A stretch of DNA of 64,000 nucleotides. It comes from Zoogloea dura. GTDB lineage: Bacteria > Pseudomonadota > Gammaproteobacteria > Burkholderiales > Rhodocyclaceae. Shown in pieces: positions 54,620-62,872 of the stretch (position 1 is the first letter of the stretch; every line of letters starts with the position of its first letter). The stretch lies in contig NZ_JABBGA010000009.1 in assembly GCF_012927165.1 (NCBI RefSeq), positions 62,001 through 126,000 of the forward strand, written 5' to 3'. The notes beneath the pieces were generated by a model. The model made no database searches. It was not told the origin of the DNA and saw only the letters and a program-made list of their open reading frames with translations. The translations under genes were made by a program, and so were the position numbers.

Positions 54620-56980
54620 TCAGCGGATGCAGACCTTGCGCACCTGCTTGATGTCGGTGAGGCCAGCGAGGACCTTTTCGATGCCGTCCTGGCGCAGGGT
54701 GCGCATGCCCTCGTCGAGGGCTGCCGACAGCAGGGTGGCGACACGGGCCCGTTCCTGGATGAGGGCCTTGACCCGGTCGGTGCCCACCATCAGCTCGTGC
54801 AGGCCGAGGCGGCCCTTGTAGCCGGCGGTGCAATGCTCGCAGCCCACGGGTTCGTAGAGGGTGAAGCGCCCCTTGTCGTCGGCATAGCGCTGGCGCCAGC
54901 CGTTCAGCACAGCCTGGCGGGAGGCCTCCTCGTCGGCCAGGAAGGCCGGGGTCTGGCGCAGGTCCTCGCAGTAGTCGTCGAGCAGGTGGCGGATTTCGTC
55001 CTCGCCCGGGTGGTAGGCCTTGCGGCACTTGGTGCACAGGCGCTTGGCCAGACGCTGGGCCAGCACGCCGAGCAACGCATCGGCGAAGTTGAAAGGGTCC
55101 ATGCCCATGTCGAGCAGGCGCACGATGGACTCCGGGGCGCTGTTGGTGTGCAGGGTGCTGAACACCAGGTGGCCGGTGAGCGAGGCCTCCAGGCCGATGG
55201 AGACGGTCTCCTTGTCGCGCATTTCGCCGACCATGATCACGTCCGGATCGGCGCGCAGGAAGGAACGCATCACGGTCGGGAAATCGAGGCCGGCCTTGCG
55301 GTTGATCTGCACCTGACGCAGGCCCTTCTGGGTGATCTCCACCGGATCCTCAGCGGTCCAGATCTTGGTTTCAGGGGTATTGATGTGGCCGAGGATGGAA
55401 TGCAGGGTGGTCGTCTTGCCGGAGCCGGTGGGGCCGCAAACGAAGAAAATGCCGTAGGGCTTGGCAATCGTCGTGGTGAGTCGCTGGAAGTTATTGTCGA
55501 GCAGACCTAGCCTCTCCAGCGGCAGGGGCTCACTGTTGGCCAGCAGACGCATCACCACGTCCTCGATGCCGCCGGCGGTGGGCACGGTGGCCACCCGCAG
55601 CTCGATGTCCAGCGGGCCGAAACGGCGAAACTTGATCTTGCCGTCCTGGGGCTTGCGCCGCTCGGAGATGTCCAGATCACACATGATCTTGATGCGCGTG
55701 ACGATGGGGCTGCGGTAGCTGGAGGGAATCTCGATGTAGGGCACCAGGGTGCCGTCCTTGCGGAAGCGGATCTGGGTTTTTTCCTTGCCGGGGCGGGGCT
55801 CGATGTGGATATCGGAGGCGCCCTGGCGGTAGGCGTCGATGATGATCCGGTTGACCAGCTTGACCAACTCGTTGTCGGCCGCAGCGGAGACGTCCTCAGC
55901 AGTATTGGCGCCCTCCCCGTCATCGTCGGACATGTCCGACAGCAGATCGCTCACCGAGGCGTCGTCGGCGGCGCTGCCGCCGAAGAACTGGGCCACCGTC
56001 TGCATGAACTCGAGATGGGTGGTGACGCAGAAGACCGGGGTGGCCTTGGGGAAGACGTTCTGCACCACCCGCGAGGCGATGGCCTGATCCGGGTCGGTGA
56101 CGAGGATCAGGAGACCCTCGGTATTCTCCTCGAGGGGCAGCCATTCGGCCTGCTGGACGTAGTCGCGCTTGAGGTTGCGGAGCAGGTCGAGGGGTCGTAC
56201 CCGGTCGGGCCGGTAGGGTTCGTAGGGCACGCCGAAGAAGCGCGACACGGCCACCCCGATATCCGACGGCTTGAGCTTGAAATCCCGCAGCAGCAGATCC
56301 TCGAGAGACACGCCCTGCTCCCGGGCCAGGCTGGTGGCGGCCTCGAGCTCCGCACCGGTCAGTTTGGCGTCATGCACCAGCCCCTCGTACTTGGACTTGG
56401 GCTGGACCAGGGAGTGGCGACGCTGGGCAAAGGCCACGGCGAGGGTCTGGCCGAGCCCCTGGATGCCCTCTTCGGCGATGGCCGAGAAGGGCTCGCCATT
56501 ACGGCTGTTGATGAGCTGGATGACCCCGATCACATCGCCGCTGTCAGGCGCCGCGATGGGCGCCACCAGCATCTGGTGGCAGCGGTAGCCGCTGCGCTCA
56601 TCCACCTCTCGCCGGAACTCCATGCGCGGGGAGATGGCCTTGAGTTCGCGCTCGTCGTAAACATCGTGGATGTTCAGCATCTGCCCGGTGAGGGCGACAT
56701 AGCCGGATACGCTGTTCTCGGCGATGGGCAGGCGGATGGTGCGGATGGTATGCAGGCCGGTCTTGAGCCGTGACGAGATGGTGCTGCGGCTTTCGTCGAC
56801 CACGTAGATGGTCAGCCTGTCCGCGGCAAACAGGGCACAGATCTCTGCCGACAACTCGAAGATGATCTCGTCGATGTTCTCGGTGGCATGGACGCGGTTG
56901 GTGACCGTCTGCAGGCCCTTGAAGAAAGCCAGCCGGCTGGCCACATCGCTGGATCCGCCGCGTTGGATAGCACTGCTCAT
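54620..56980 (-). CDS. GAF-domain GspE/PilB-type secretion ATPase
   Basis: Hexameric ATPase that drives type II secretion or type IV pilus assembly. The 786-residue chain is about 200 longer than usual. The N-terminal 190 residues are a GAF domain (ENIDEIIFELSAEICALFAA ... ISSRLKTGLHTIRTIRLPI), which usually binds a small ligand such as a cyclic nucleotide. Next comes a GspE/MshE N1-like domain (about 215-360). The motor shows Walker A GPTGSGKTT near 515, and Asp and Walker B boxes RADPDVIMVGEMRDKE, then STLHTNSAP. The zinc tetracysteine pairs CTKC (about 650) and CEHC (about 712) are 60 residues apart, against about 30-50 in relatives. ATG 56980 is chosen as the domain begins there. Confidence 0.9.
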   Translation of the reverse strand: MSSAIQRGGSSDVASRLAFFKGLQTVTNRVHATENIDEIIFELSAEICALFAADRLTIYVVDESRSTISSRLKTGLHTIRTIRLPIAENSVSGYVALTGQMLNIHDVYDERELKAISPRMEFRREVDERSGYRCHQMLVAPIAAPDSGDVIGVIQLINSRNGEPFSAIAEEGIQGLGQTLAVAFAQRRHSLVQPKSKYEGLVHDAKLTGAELEAATSLAREQGVSLEDLLLRDFKLKPSDIGVAVSRFFGVPYEPYRPDRVRPLDLLRNLKRDYVQQAEWLPLEENTEGLLILVTDPDQAIASRVVQNVFPKATPVFCVTTHLEFMQTVAQFFGGSAADDASVSDLLSDMSDDDGEGANTAEDVSAAADNELVKLVNRIIIDAYRQGASDIHIEPRPGKEKTQIRFRKDGTLVPYIEIPSSYRSPIVTRIKIMCDLDISERRKPQDGKIKFRRFGPLDIELRVATVPTAGGIEDVVMRLLANSEPLPLERLGLLDNNFQRLTTTIAKPYGIFFVCGPTGSGKTTTLHSILGHINTPETKIWTAEDPVEITQKGLRQVQINRKAGLDFPTVMRSFLRADPDVIMVGEMRDKETVSIGLEASLTGHLVFSTLHTNSAPESIVRLLDMGMDPFNFADALLGVLAQRLAKRLCTKCRKAYHPGEDEIRHLLDDYCEDLRQTPAFLADEEASRQAVLNGWRQRYADDKGRFTLYEPVGCEHCTAGYKGRLGLHELMVGTDRVKALIQERARVATLLSAALDEGMRTLRQDGIEKVLAGLTDIKQVRKVCIR

Positions 56981-57071
56981 GGTTCGCTCGTATTCCGGAA
57001 AAGGGCGCCCCGACAGCGCGGGGCAAGGGCTGGGCCGTGACGCAGGGACGGCCACCGGCTCACACAGCAGG

Positions 57072-57842
57072 CTATAACGTCAGCTCCAGGCCGTTATAGA
57101 GAGCCTTGGGCGAAAACCGCCCGCAATAGCCGGCGATCTCCTCGAGCGTGGTCCTGGCCCGGCTGGGCTTGAGGTGGGTGATCCACACCTCCGGATTCGA
57201 CTTGATCCGCTCCAGGAACAGGGCCAGCAGGCTCGGACAGAGGTGCCGGGAGGCCAGCGCCAGGTCGTGCAGGGCATCGGGGAAAGCCGTCTCGACAAGC
57301 AGGTAGCGCAGGTCGGGGATCTCGTTGATGGCAGCGATCAGCGGCTCGGAATATGCGGTGTCGCCGGAGAAGACCAGGCTTCCGCCCTCCCCCGACAGCT
57401 GGTAGGCCACGGCGGGAACGGTATGCAGGGCCGGCAGGGCCTTCATGAAACGGCCCCTGCCCAGCTTGGCCACCTCGTCCACGCGCATCTCCTGGAAGCA
57501 CAGGAAGGGATTGTGACGATCGGGAATCGACGAGAAGTCGGGCCACACCAGCCAGTTGAAGATGTGCGAACGCAGGATGCGCAGGGTCTCGGCGGTGGCA
57601 TGCACGACGATGGGCATGGAACGGGCCTCGCCCACCGTGTCCACCAGCAGGGGGATCATCGCGATGTGGTCGAGGTGCGCATGCGTCACGAAGATGTGGT
57701 CGATGCGCACGAGCTCCTCGAACTCCAGGTCCCCCACACCGGTCCCTGCGTCGATCAGGACATCATCATCGACGAGCAGGGCCGTGGTGCGCTGATCGCG
57801 CCCGCCGATTCCACCGCTGCATCCTAGGACCCGCAACTTCAT
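57072..57842 (-). CDS. Metallo-beta-lactamase-fold hydrolase, cyclic-nucleotide phosphodiesterase-like
   Basis: Likely hydrolyses a 3',5'-cyclic nucleotide. The 256-residue protein has the metal site VTHAHLDHIAMIPLL near residue 75. It also has SGDTAYSEPL with a ligand Asp, and a late ITHLKPS that supplies another histidine. The arrangement matches the class II phosphodiesterase / CpdP group, but ribonuclease-Z-like activity cannot be excluded. There is no signal peptide from the ATG at 57842 (GGAATCAAG ribosome site), so it is cytoplasmic. It is followed after 91 bases by the GAF-bearing ATPase, which could be its regulatory target. Confidence 0.8.
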   Translation of the reverse strand: MKLRVLGCSGGIGGRDQRTTALLVDDDVLIDAGTGVGDLEFEELVRIDHIFVTHAHLDHIAMIPLLVDTVGEARSMPIVVHATAETLRILRSHIFNWLVWPDFSSIPDRHNPFLCFQEMRVDEVAKLGRGRFMKALPALHTVPAVAYQLSGEGGSLVFSGDTAYSEPLIAAINEIPDLRYLLVETAFPDALHDLALASRHLCPSLLALFLERIKSNPEVWITHLKPSRARTTLEEIAGYCGRFSPKALYNGLELTL

Positions 57843-57947
57843 CTTGATTCCATGAATCTCCGCCAGGGGGAATATGCAAGCACGCCACGGGGAGCCGGGG
57901 AGCGACCGCACTTCAGTACAACAGGATACGTTCCGGAGCCGGCGCCA

Positions 57948-57981
57948 TGCGTCAGAAAATTCACGCTTGCCTCCTGACGCA
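57948..57981. repeat. Inverted repeat TGCGTCAG / CTGACGCA
   Basis: A perfect 8-bp stem with an 18-base loop lies between the FHA gene stop and the phosphodiesterase gene. On the minus strand the loop contains TTTT before the second arm. It could attenuate transcription or mark a processing point; it is not a typical terminator. Confidence 0.4.
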
Positions 57982-57990
57982 CCGGCTCGC

Positions 57991-58668
57991 TCAGGCCTGG
58001 AGCGCCTGGGAGAAGAACTCCATCTTCACACCGGCAATCTCGATGATGTCGTGATCATTGAGGCGATGGGCCTGGGCGTCGAGGGGATGCCCGTTGACCA
58101 CCGGAAAGACGGTGCCTTCCACGTGGGTGATGAAATAGCCATGGGGCCGGCGAGTAATCACCGCGACCTGGGTCCCCGGCTTGCCCAGGGTGGTCAGGGA
58201 CTTGGACAGTTCCAGGGTTCGCCCGGCATGCGTGCCGCTGAGGATCTGGATCATCCCGATGGAACCCACCGGCGCTGCATTGGCTGCAGGCAAGCCACTA
58301 GGCGCCGGCGCCTCGCCCGACACCCCCGCCGTGGTGGAACCGAAGACCACTGCCTCGTCCTGCTCGGACTGCGCACCGGCCTGGTCCGCCACGAACTTGA
58401 TGCGGTACTTGCCCAGCTCGACCACGTCATTGTTCTGCAACACGTGCTTCTTGACGGGCTGGCCGTTCACGTAAGTCCCGTTGGTGCTGTTGAGATCTTC
58501 GAGAAAGGCATCGTTGAGGATCGTGACGATGGCCGCATGCTCGCCACTGATGGCGAGATTGTCGATCTGGATGTCGTTGTGCGGCTTGCGGCCGATGGTG
58601 GTGCGCTCCCTTTCGAGGGGCATTTCCTTCAGCACCAGTCCATCCATGCTCAAAATCAACCTGGGCAT
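57991..58668 (-). CDS. FHA-domain protein with two FHA repeats
   Basis: Phosphothreonine-binding adaptor, 225 residues. The first FHA domain (about 1-95) has the key residues in IGRKPHNDIQID, SGEHAAI and DLNSTNGTYVNG, so it should bind phosphothreonine. The second (about 125-222) has the fold pattern (LGKPGTQVAVITRRPHGYFI ... VNGHPLDAQ) but lacks the SxxH motif, so it is likely structural. A Gly/Ala/Pro linker joins them. The start has AGGAAAAGCA upstream. It follows the PP2C gene by 24 bases; no kinase gene is seen in the window. Confidence 0.9.
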   Translation of the reverse strand: MPRLILSMDGLVLKEMPLERERTTIGRKPHNDIQIDNLAISGEHAAIVTILNDAFLEDLNSTNGTYVNGQPVKKHVLQNNDVVELGKYRIKFVADQAGAQSEQDEAVVFGSTTAGVSGEAPAPSGLPAANAAPVGSIGMIQILSGTHAGRTLELSKSLTTLGKPGTQVAVITRRPHGYFITHVEGTVFPVVNGHPLDAQAHRLNDHDIIEIAGVKMEFFSQALQA

Positions 58669-58692
58669 TGCTTTTCCTATCTGAAACCAGAC

Positions 58693-59433
58693 TTAACCGA
58701 GTTCTGTGCCGAGCCGCGTTGCGGCACAGGACGAAACAACGATGACCGACACATTATCCATGCCGCCCCGATCGTTCGCCAGATCAATCAGGTGTTCTGC
58801 GGCAAGCGGGGGATTGACCCCCAGGGTGGCCAGGACCTCGGCGATGCCGGAATCCGTCACCATGTCCGTGAGCCCGTCCGAGCAAAGCAGGTAGATGTCC
58901 TCCGGCTCGAGGCCCAGGACGGCCACGTCGGGCTCCACCTGCTCATCGACCCCCACCGCCCGGGTCAGCAGGCCGCGCAGCAAGGCGGTTCCGGGCGAAT
59001 CGGCATCAATCATGCCCGCGTCCCACTGCGCCCGCAACACACTATGGTCCCGGGTGAGGCTGCGCAGGACGCCATCCCTGAGCTGATAGAGGCGGGAATC
59101 CCCGACGTGGGCGTACAGCAGCGTACCGTCGCCCCGGAAGCAGGCTCCCACCAGGGTGGTCCCCATCCCCCTGAGCCCCGGATCCCCGGCAGCCGCACTG
59201 CGGACCCGGCAGTTGGCCAACGAGAAAGCCTCGCGCAGGTCCTCCTCGTGCAGTACACCCGTGGACGCGCCCTGCTCCATCCGTTCCATCCAGGCAGCCA
59301 CCGCCATGAGGGCCGCCTCGGCGCCACCTGCATGCCCGCCCATGCCGTCGGCCAGCACGGCGAGTCCGCGGCCGGCATCGCAGGCGACCCGGTCCTCGTT
59401 GCGCAGGCGGACCTGGCCGACGTGGCTCGCCAT
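58693..59433 (-). CDS. PP2C-family serine/threonine protein phosphatase
   Basis: Removes phosphate from Ser/Thr residues, probably reversing the mark read by the FHA protein. All metal-site motifs are present: RLRNEDRV, LADGMGGHAGG, GTTLVGACF, HVGDSRLYQL, LLCSDGLTDMV and MDNVSVIVV. The start is placed at ATG 59433, with GGAGG spaced six bases, giving 246 residues; the ATG at 59439 has no room for a ribosome site. No transmembrane segment is seen. Confidence 0.92.
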   Translation of the reverse strand: MASHVGQVRLRNEDRVACDAGRGLAVLADGMGGHAGGAEAALMAVAAWMERMEQGASTGVLHEEDLREAFSLANCRVRSAAAGDPGLRGMGTTLVGACFRGDGTLLYAHVGDSRLYQLRDGVLRSLTRDHSVLRAQWDAGMIDADSPGTALLRGLLTRAVGVDEQVEPDVAVLGLEPEDIYLLCSDGLTDMVTDSGIAEVLATLGVNPPLAAEHLIDLANDRGGMDNVSVIVVSSCAATRLGTELG

Positions 59434-59634
59434 CGCCATCCTCCAGAACGGCGGACTGCCAGGCGGCGACGGAGAGATCGGTGTATTGCCCAAGATCGGA
59501 CCCTGTCAGGCTCCCGCCAGCTCCGGGAGCCCCCGGACATGGCGAGGTGACGCCGGAAAAGCGCCCCACGCTCGGCGCTGCGCGCATCGCAGCCCCCATG
59601 TGGGTGCCTTTCGCCGTGGGGCAGCCCGGCGACG

Positions 59635-59673
59635 AAAAAAAAACCGCGCTCGGGCGTTAACCACGGGCGCGGT
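59635..59673 (-). terminator. Rho-independent terminator of sucCD
   Basis: On the minus strand ACCGCGC and GCGCGGT (59643-59649 and 59667-59673) form a 7-bp stem followed by a run of nine T (59635-59643, overlapping the stem end). It lies 22 bases after the sucD stop. It is the clearest intrinsic terminator in the window. Confidence 0.85.
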
Positions 59674-59695
59674 GCATTTCAGGCTGGAAAGCCTC

Positions 59696-60589
59696 TTACA
59701 GCATGGCCTTCAGCAGCTTGGCCATTTCGGACGGGTTGCGGGTCACGGTGAAACCACAAGCTTCCATGATGGCCAGCTTGGCATCAGCAGTGTCCGCACC
59801 GCCGGAGATCAGCGCGCCAGCATGGCCCATGCGCTTGCCCGCGGGGGCAGTCACACCGGCGATGAAGCCGACGATCGGCTTCTTCATGTTGGCCTTGCAC
59901 CATTCGGCAGCTTCGGCTTCGTCCGGACCGCCGATTTCGCCGATCATGATGACGGCGTCGGTGTCGGGATCGTCGTTGAACATGCGCATCACGTCGATGT
60001 GCTTCAGACCGTTGATCGGGTCACCACCGATACCGACGGCGGAAGACTGGCCCAGACCGATTTCGGTCAGCTGGGCAACAGCTTCGTAGGTCAGGGTGCC
60101 GGAGCGGGAAACCACGCCGATGCGACCCTTGCGGTGGATGTGGCCCGGCATGATGCCGATCTTGATTTCATCGGGGGTGATGAGGCCCGGGCAGTTCGGA
60201 CCCAGCAGCAGGGTCTTCTTGCCACCGGCGGCTTCCTTGGCCTTCATCTTGTTGCGCACTTCCAGCATGTCCCGGACAGGGATGCCTTCGGTGATGCAGA
60301 TGGCCAGGTCGAGGTCGGCTTCAACGGCTTCCCAGATGGCGGCAGCAGCGCCAGCGGGCGGCACGTAGATCACGGACACGGTGGCGCCGGTTTCGGCGGC
60401 CGCTTCCTTGACGGAACCGAAGATGGGGATGTCGAAAATCTTTTCGCCAGCCTTCTTGGGGTTCACGCCGGCAACGAAGCATTCCTTGCCGTTGGCATAT
60501 TCCTGGCACTTTTCAGTGTGGAACTGGCCGGTCTTGCCGGTGATGCCCTGGGTGATGACCTTGGTGTCTTTATTGATCAGGATGGACAT
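59696..60589 (-). CDS. sucD: Succinyl-CoA ligase alpha subunit
   Basis: Citric-acid-cycle enzyme converting succinyl-CoA to succinate with substrate-level phosphorylation. The 297-residue subunit binds CoA near the N-terminus (TGKTGQFHTEKCQEYANG). The phosphohistidine is H256 in KRMGHAGALISGG. Motifs and length are normal (E. coli 289). It starts 11 bases after sucC. Confidence 0.97.
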   Translation of the reverse strand: MSILINKDTKVITQGITGKTGQFHTEKCQEYANGKECFVAGVNPKKAGEKIFDIPIFGSVKEAAAETGATVSVIYVPPAGAAAAIWEAVEADLDLAICITEGIPVRDMLEVRNKMKAKEAAGGKKTLLLGPNCPGLITPDEIKIGIMPGHIHRKGRIGVVSRSGTLTYEAVAQLTEIGLGQSSAVGIGGDPINGLKHIDVMRMFNDDPDTDAVIMIGEIGGPDEAEAAEWCKANMKKPIVGFIAGVTAPAGKRMGHAGALISGGADTADAKLAIMEACGFTVTRNPSEMAKLLKAML

Positions 60590-60600
60590 TCGCTAACTCC

Positions 60601-61761
60601 TTACTTGACCGCGTCGACGATCTTCTGGGCCGCTTCGGCCATGGTGTCGGCAGCGATGATCGGGAGGCCCGAATCGCGCAGGATCTGCTTGCCGATCTCT
60701 TCGTTGGTGCCCTTCATGCGGACGACCAGCGGAACCGACAGATGCACTTCCTTGGCCGCGGTGACCACGCCGGTGGCGATGGTGTCGCAGCGCATGATGC
60801 CGCCGAAGATGTTGACGAGAATGCCCTTGACCTTGGGGTTCTTGAGCATGATCTTGAAGGCTTCGGTCACCTTCTCGGTGGTGGCACCGCCGCCCACGTC
60901 GAGGAAGTTGGCCGGCTCGGCACCGAACAGCTTGATGGTGTCCATGGTGGCCATGGCCAGACCGGCGCCGTTCACCAGACAGCCGATGTTGCCGTCCAGG
61001 GAGATGTAAGCCAGGTCAAACTTGGAGGCTTCGATCTCGTCGGCATCCTCTTCATCCAGGTCGCGCATGGCAACGATCTCGGGATGACGGTAGAGGGCGT
61101 TGGAGTCAAAGTTGAACTTGGCGTCCAGAGCCTTGATGGTGCCGTCGCCTTCGTGGATCAGCGGGTTGATCTCCGCCAGCGAAGCGTCGGTTTCCATGTA
61201 GGTGGTGTAGAGCTTCTTGAGGGTATCCACGGCCTGGGCGATGGAACCTTCAGGAATGCCGATGCCCTTTACGAGGGTCAGGGCCTGCTCGTCGGTCAGG
61301 CCGGTGGCCGGATCGACGAAGACCTTGATGATCTTCTCGGGGGTCTTGTGGGCGACTTCTTCGATGTCCATGCCGCCTTCGGAGGAGGCCATCATGGCAA
61401 CCTTCTGGGTGGCGCGGTCGGTCAGCGCTGCGACGTAGTATTCGTGCTTGATGTCGGCACCTTCCTCGATCAGCAGATTACGCACCTTCTGGCCTTCCGG
61501 GCCGGTCTGGTGGGTGATCAGCTGCATGCCGAGGATCTGGCTGGAGTACTGGCGCACTTCGTCCAGGGACTTGGCGACCTTGACGCCACCGCCCTTGCCG
61601 CGCCCGCCGGCGTGAATCTGGGCCTTGACGACCCAAACCTTGCCGCCCAGGGTCTCAGCTGCCTTGACCGCGTCGTCAACGGTCGTGCAGTGAATACCGC
61701 GCGGAACCGTAACGCCGAACTTCTTCAGGATTTGTTTGCCCTGATATTCGTGAATTTTCAT
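60601..61761 (-). CDS. sucC: Succinyl-CoA ligase beta subunit
   Basis: ATP-grasp nucleotide-binding subunit, 386 residues. It starts [17 protein letters not shown] and includes the glycine-rich [11 protein letters not shown] loop, the nucleotide-site region EINPLI and [17 protein letters not shown]. The start ATG 61761 has GAAGGG upstream; an in-frame earlier codon is not needed. Co-transcribed with sucD. The Gly-rich motifs do not distinguish ATP from GTP specificity. Confidence 0.97.
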   Translation of the reverse strand: MKIHEYQGKQILKKFGVTVPRGIHCTTVDDAVKAAETLGGKVWVVKAQIHAGGRGKGGGVKVAKSLDEVRQYSSQILGMQLITHQTGPEGQKVRNLLIEEGADIKHEYYVAALTDRATQKVAMMASSEGGMDIEEVAHKTPEKIIKVFVDPATGLTDEQALTLVKGIGIPEGSIAQAVDTLKKLYTTYMETDASLAEINPLIHEGDGTIKALDAKFNFDSNALYRHPEIVAMRDLDEEDADEIEASKFDLAYISLDGNIGCLVNGAGLAMATMDTIKLFGAEPANFLDVGGGATTEKVTEAFKIMLKNPKVKGILVNIFGGIMRCDTIATGVVTAAKEVHLSVPLVVRMKGTNEEIGKQILRDSGLPIIAADTMAEAAQKIVDAVK

Positions 61762-61989
61762 GGTTGCCCTTCGATCGAAGTCTTGGCCCAACAGGGCCGC
61801 TTACGCTTGGTTGATGGGACTCTTCGGGGCCGCGCTGCGCCCCGCGATACATGCACCGTTCTCCCTCGTCCAGTACACATACCGCTCGCCCTGCCCGCAA
61901 CCGACCGACATTGGACGGCAACGGAACGAACGATCCTGCCCCCTCGACAGACCGGCTCGGCCGGCTGGCTCCGGATTGCGGATCAAATG

Positions 61990-61995
61990 ATTATA
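61990..61995 (-). promoter_or_regulatory. Perfect -10 box upstream of sucC
   Basis: TATAAT lies on the minus strand about 230 bases before the sucC ATG, giving a long leader if used. No -35 box is seen at 16-18 bp. The gap 61762-62062 holds no convincing gene: two short frames of 61 and 81 codons are likely noise. Confidence 0.4.
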
Positions 61996-62062
61996 TACGA
62001 CGAAAGTGGGGGCGCGGCCGCTTTCACGCTGCAGTGCACACCAAGCGCCCTCCCAGCCGGCA

Positions 62063-62614
62063 TCAGGCCGGGTCCTTGCCCCGATACCAGGGCTTGTAAT
62101 AGCGCATCACGGTTTCGGAGGTCGTCTCCAGGGCATGACAGCGGTCGAGCTGGAAAGGCTTCTCACCGGTGTCCTCGTTTTCCTTGCGGAAGGTTGCGAA
62201 GGTCTGGATCGCCACCGTGGGCAAGGACAACAGCAACTCGGTGATATGGGAGCAGCCGCGCACATCGGCAAACATCTCGCCCACCGTACGCCGGAAACCG
62301 CGCACCAGGTTGAGGCCGATCAGTTGCCGGTAGGCCGGACCGATGGTGTCGCAGCCGCCGGGATAGGGCACCCAGTCGGAGACCGCCTCCACGTCGATCA
62401 CGTTGAATCCGGGATCGATGGTGACCCGCAGCAGCAGGTCATGGACCGGATCACCGGCACGACGCAGGCCGGACGCAATCGGGTAGTCCATCGCCTTGGT
62501 GTCGGTCAGGCGGGCATCGAGGTCGTACAGGCCATCATCGCGCAGGAAGCCCTGAACTTCGATGCGGCGGGTATGGACGTGGCGACGCCGGGGAGCGGGT
62601 GGGGATAAGGGCAT
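62063..62614 (-). CDS. DUF2889 domain protein
   Basis: Cytoplasmic protein of 183 residues of unknown function. The core HVHTRRIEVQGFLRDDGLYD and later CDTIGPAYRQLIGLNLVRGF, then GCSHITELL match the DUF2889 family. That family often lies near other metabolic genes. The ATG 62614 is chosen, since upstream codons would add 54 unlike residues. It sits between sucCD (same strand) and fimV (opposite strand). Confidence 0.8.
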   Translation of the reverse strand: MPLSPPAPRRRHVHTRRIEVQGFLRDDGLYDLDARLTDTKAMDYPIASGLRRAGDPVHDLLLRVTIDPGFNVIDVEAVSDWVPYPGGCDTIGPAYRQLIGLNLVRGFRRTVGEMFADVRGCSHITELLLSLPTVAIQTFATFRKENEDTGEKPFQLDRCHALETTSETVMRYYKPWYRGKDPA

Positions 62615-62872
62615 GGCTGTGGGGCTCAGGCCGGAGAGGCCATCAAAAACGGGTAAAAGCAGGTAAAAACACATAAATCGCTGCTGACTTTGCGTGACAT
62701 TCCACACTTCACAACAAACCAGCAGGACAAGTCGGCGCGATACGCTGCAAACTTCTTTAGAATACTGTAGCTTCAACCGTGACGCACCGTGACGCTACGG
62801 CACCCAAGATGCCGTCCTTGCCCAGGCCCGAACTTGCCGTGACATTGTCCGTATCCGCAACGCTCCCAATTG

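Noticed and set aside
61801-61986. 61-codon leader peptide ahead of sucC
   Set aside because: It starts with TTG, lacks a ribosome site and shows no attenuator structure with it.
62778-62800. Direct repeat CCGTGACGC upstream of fimV
   Set aside because: Only two copies in tandem with no further structure; likely chance.
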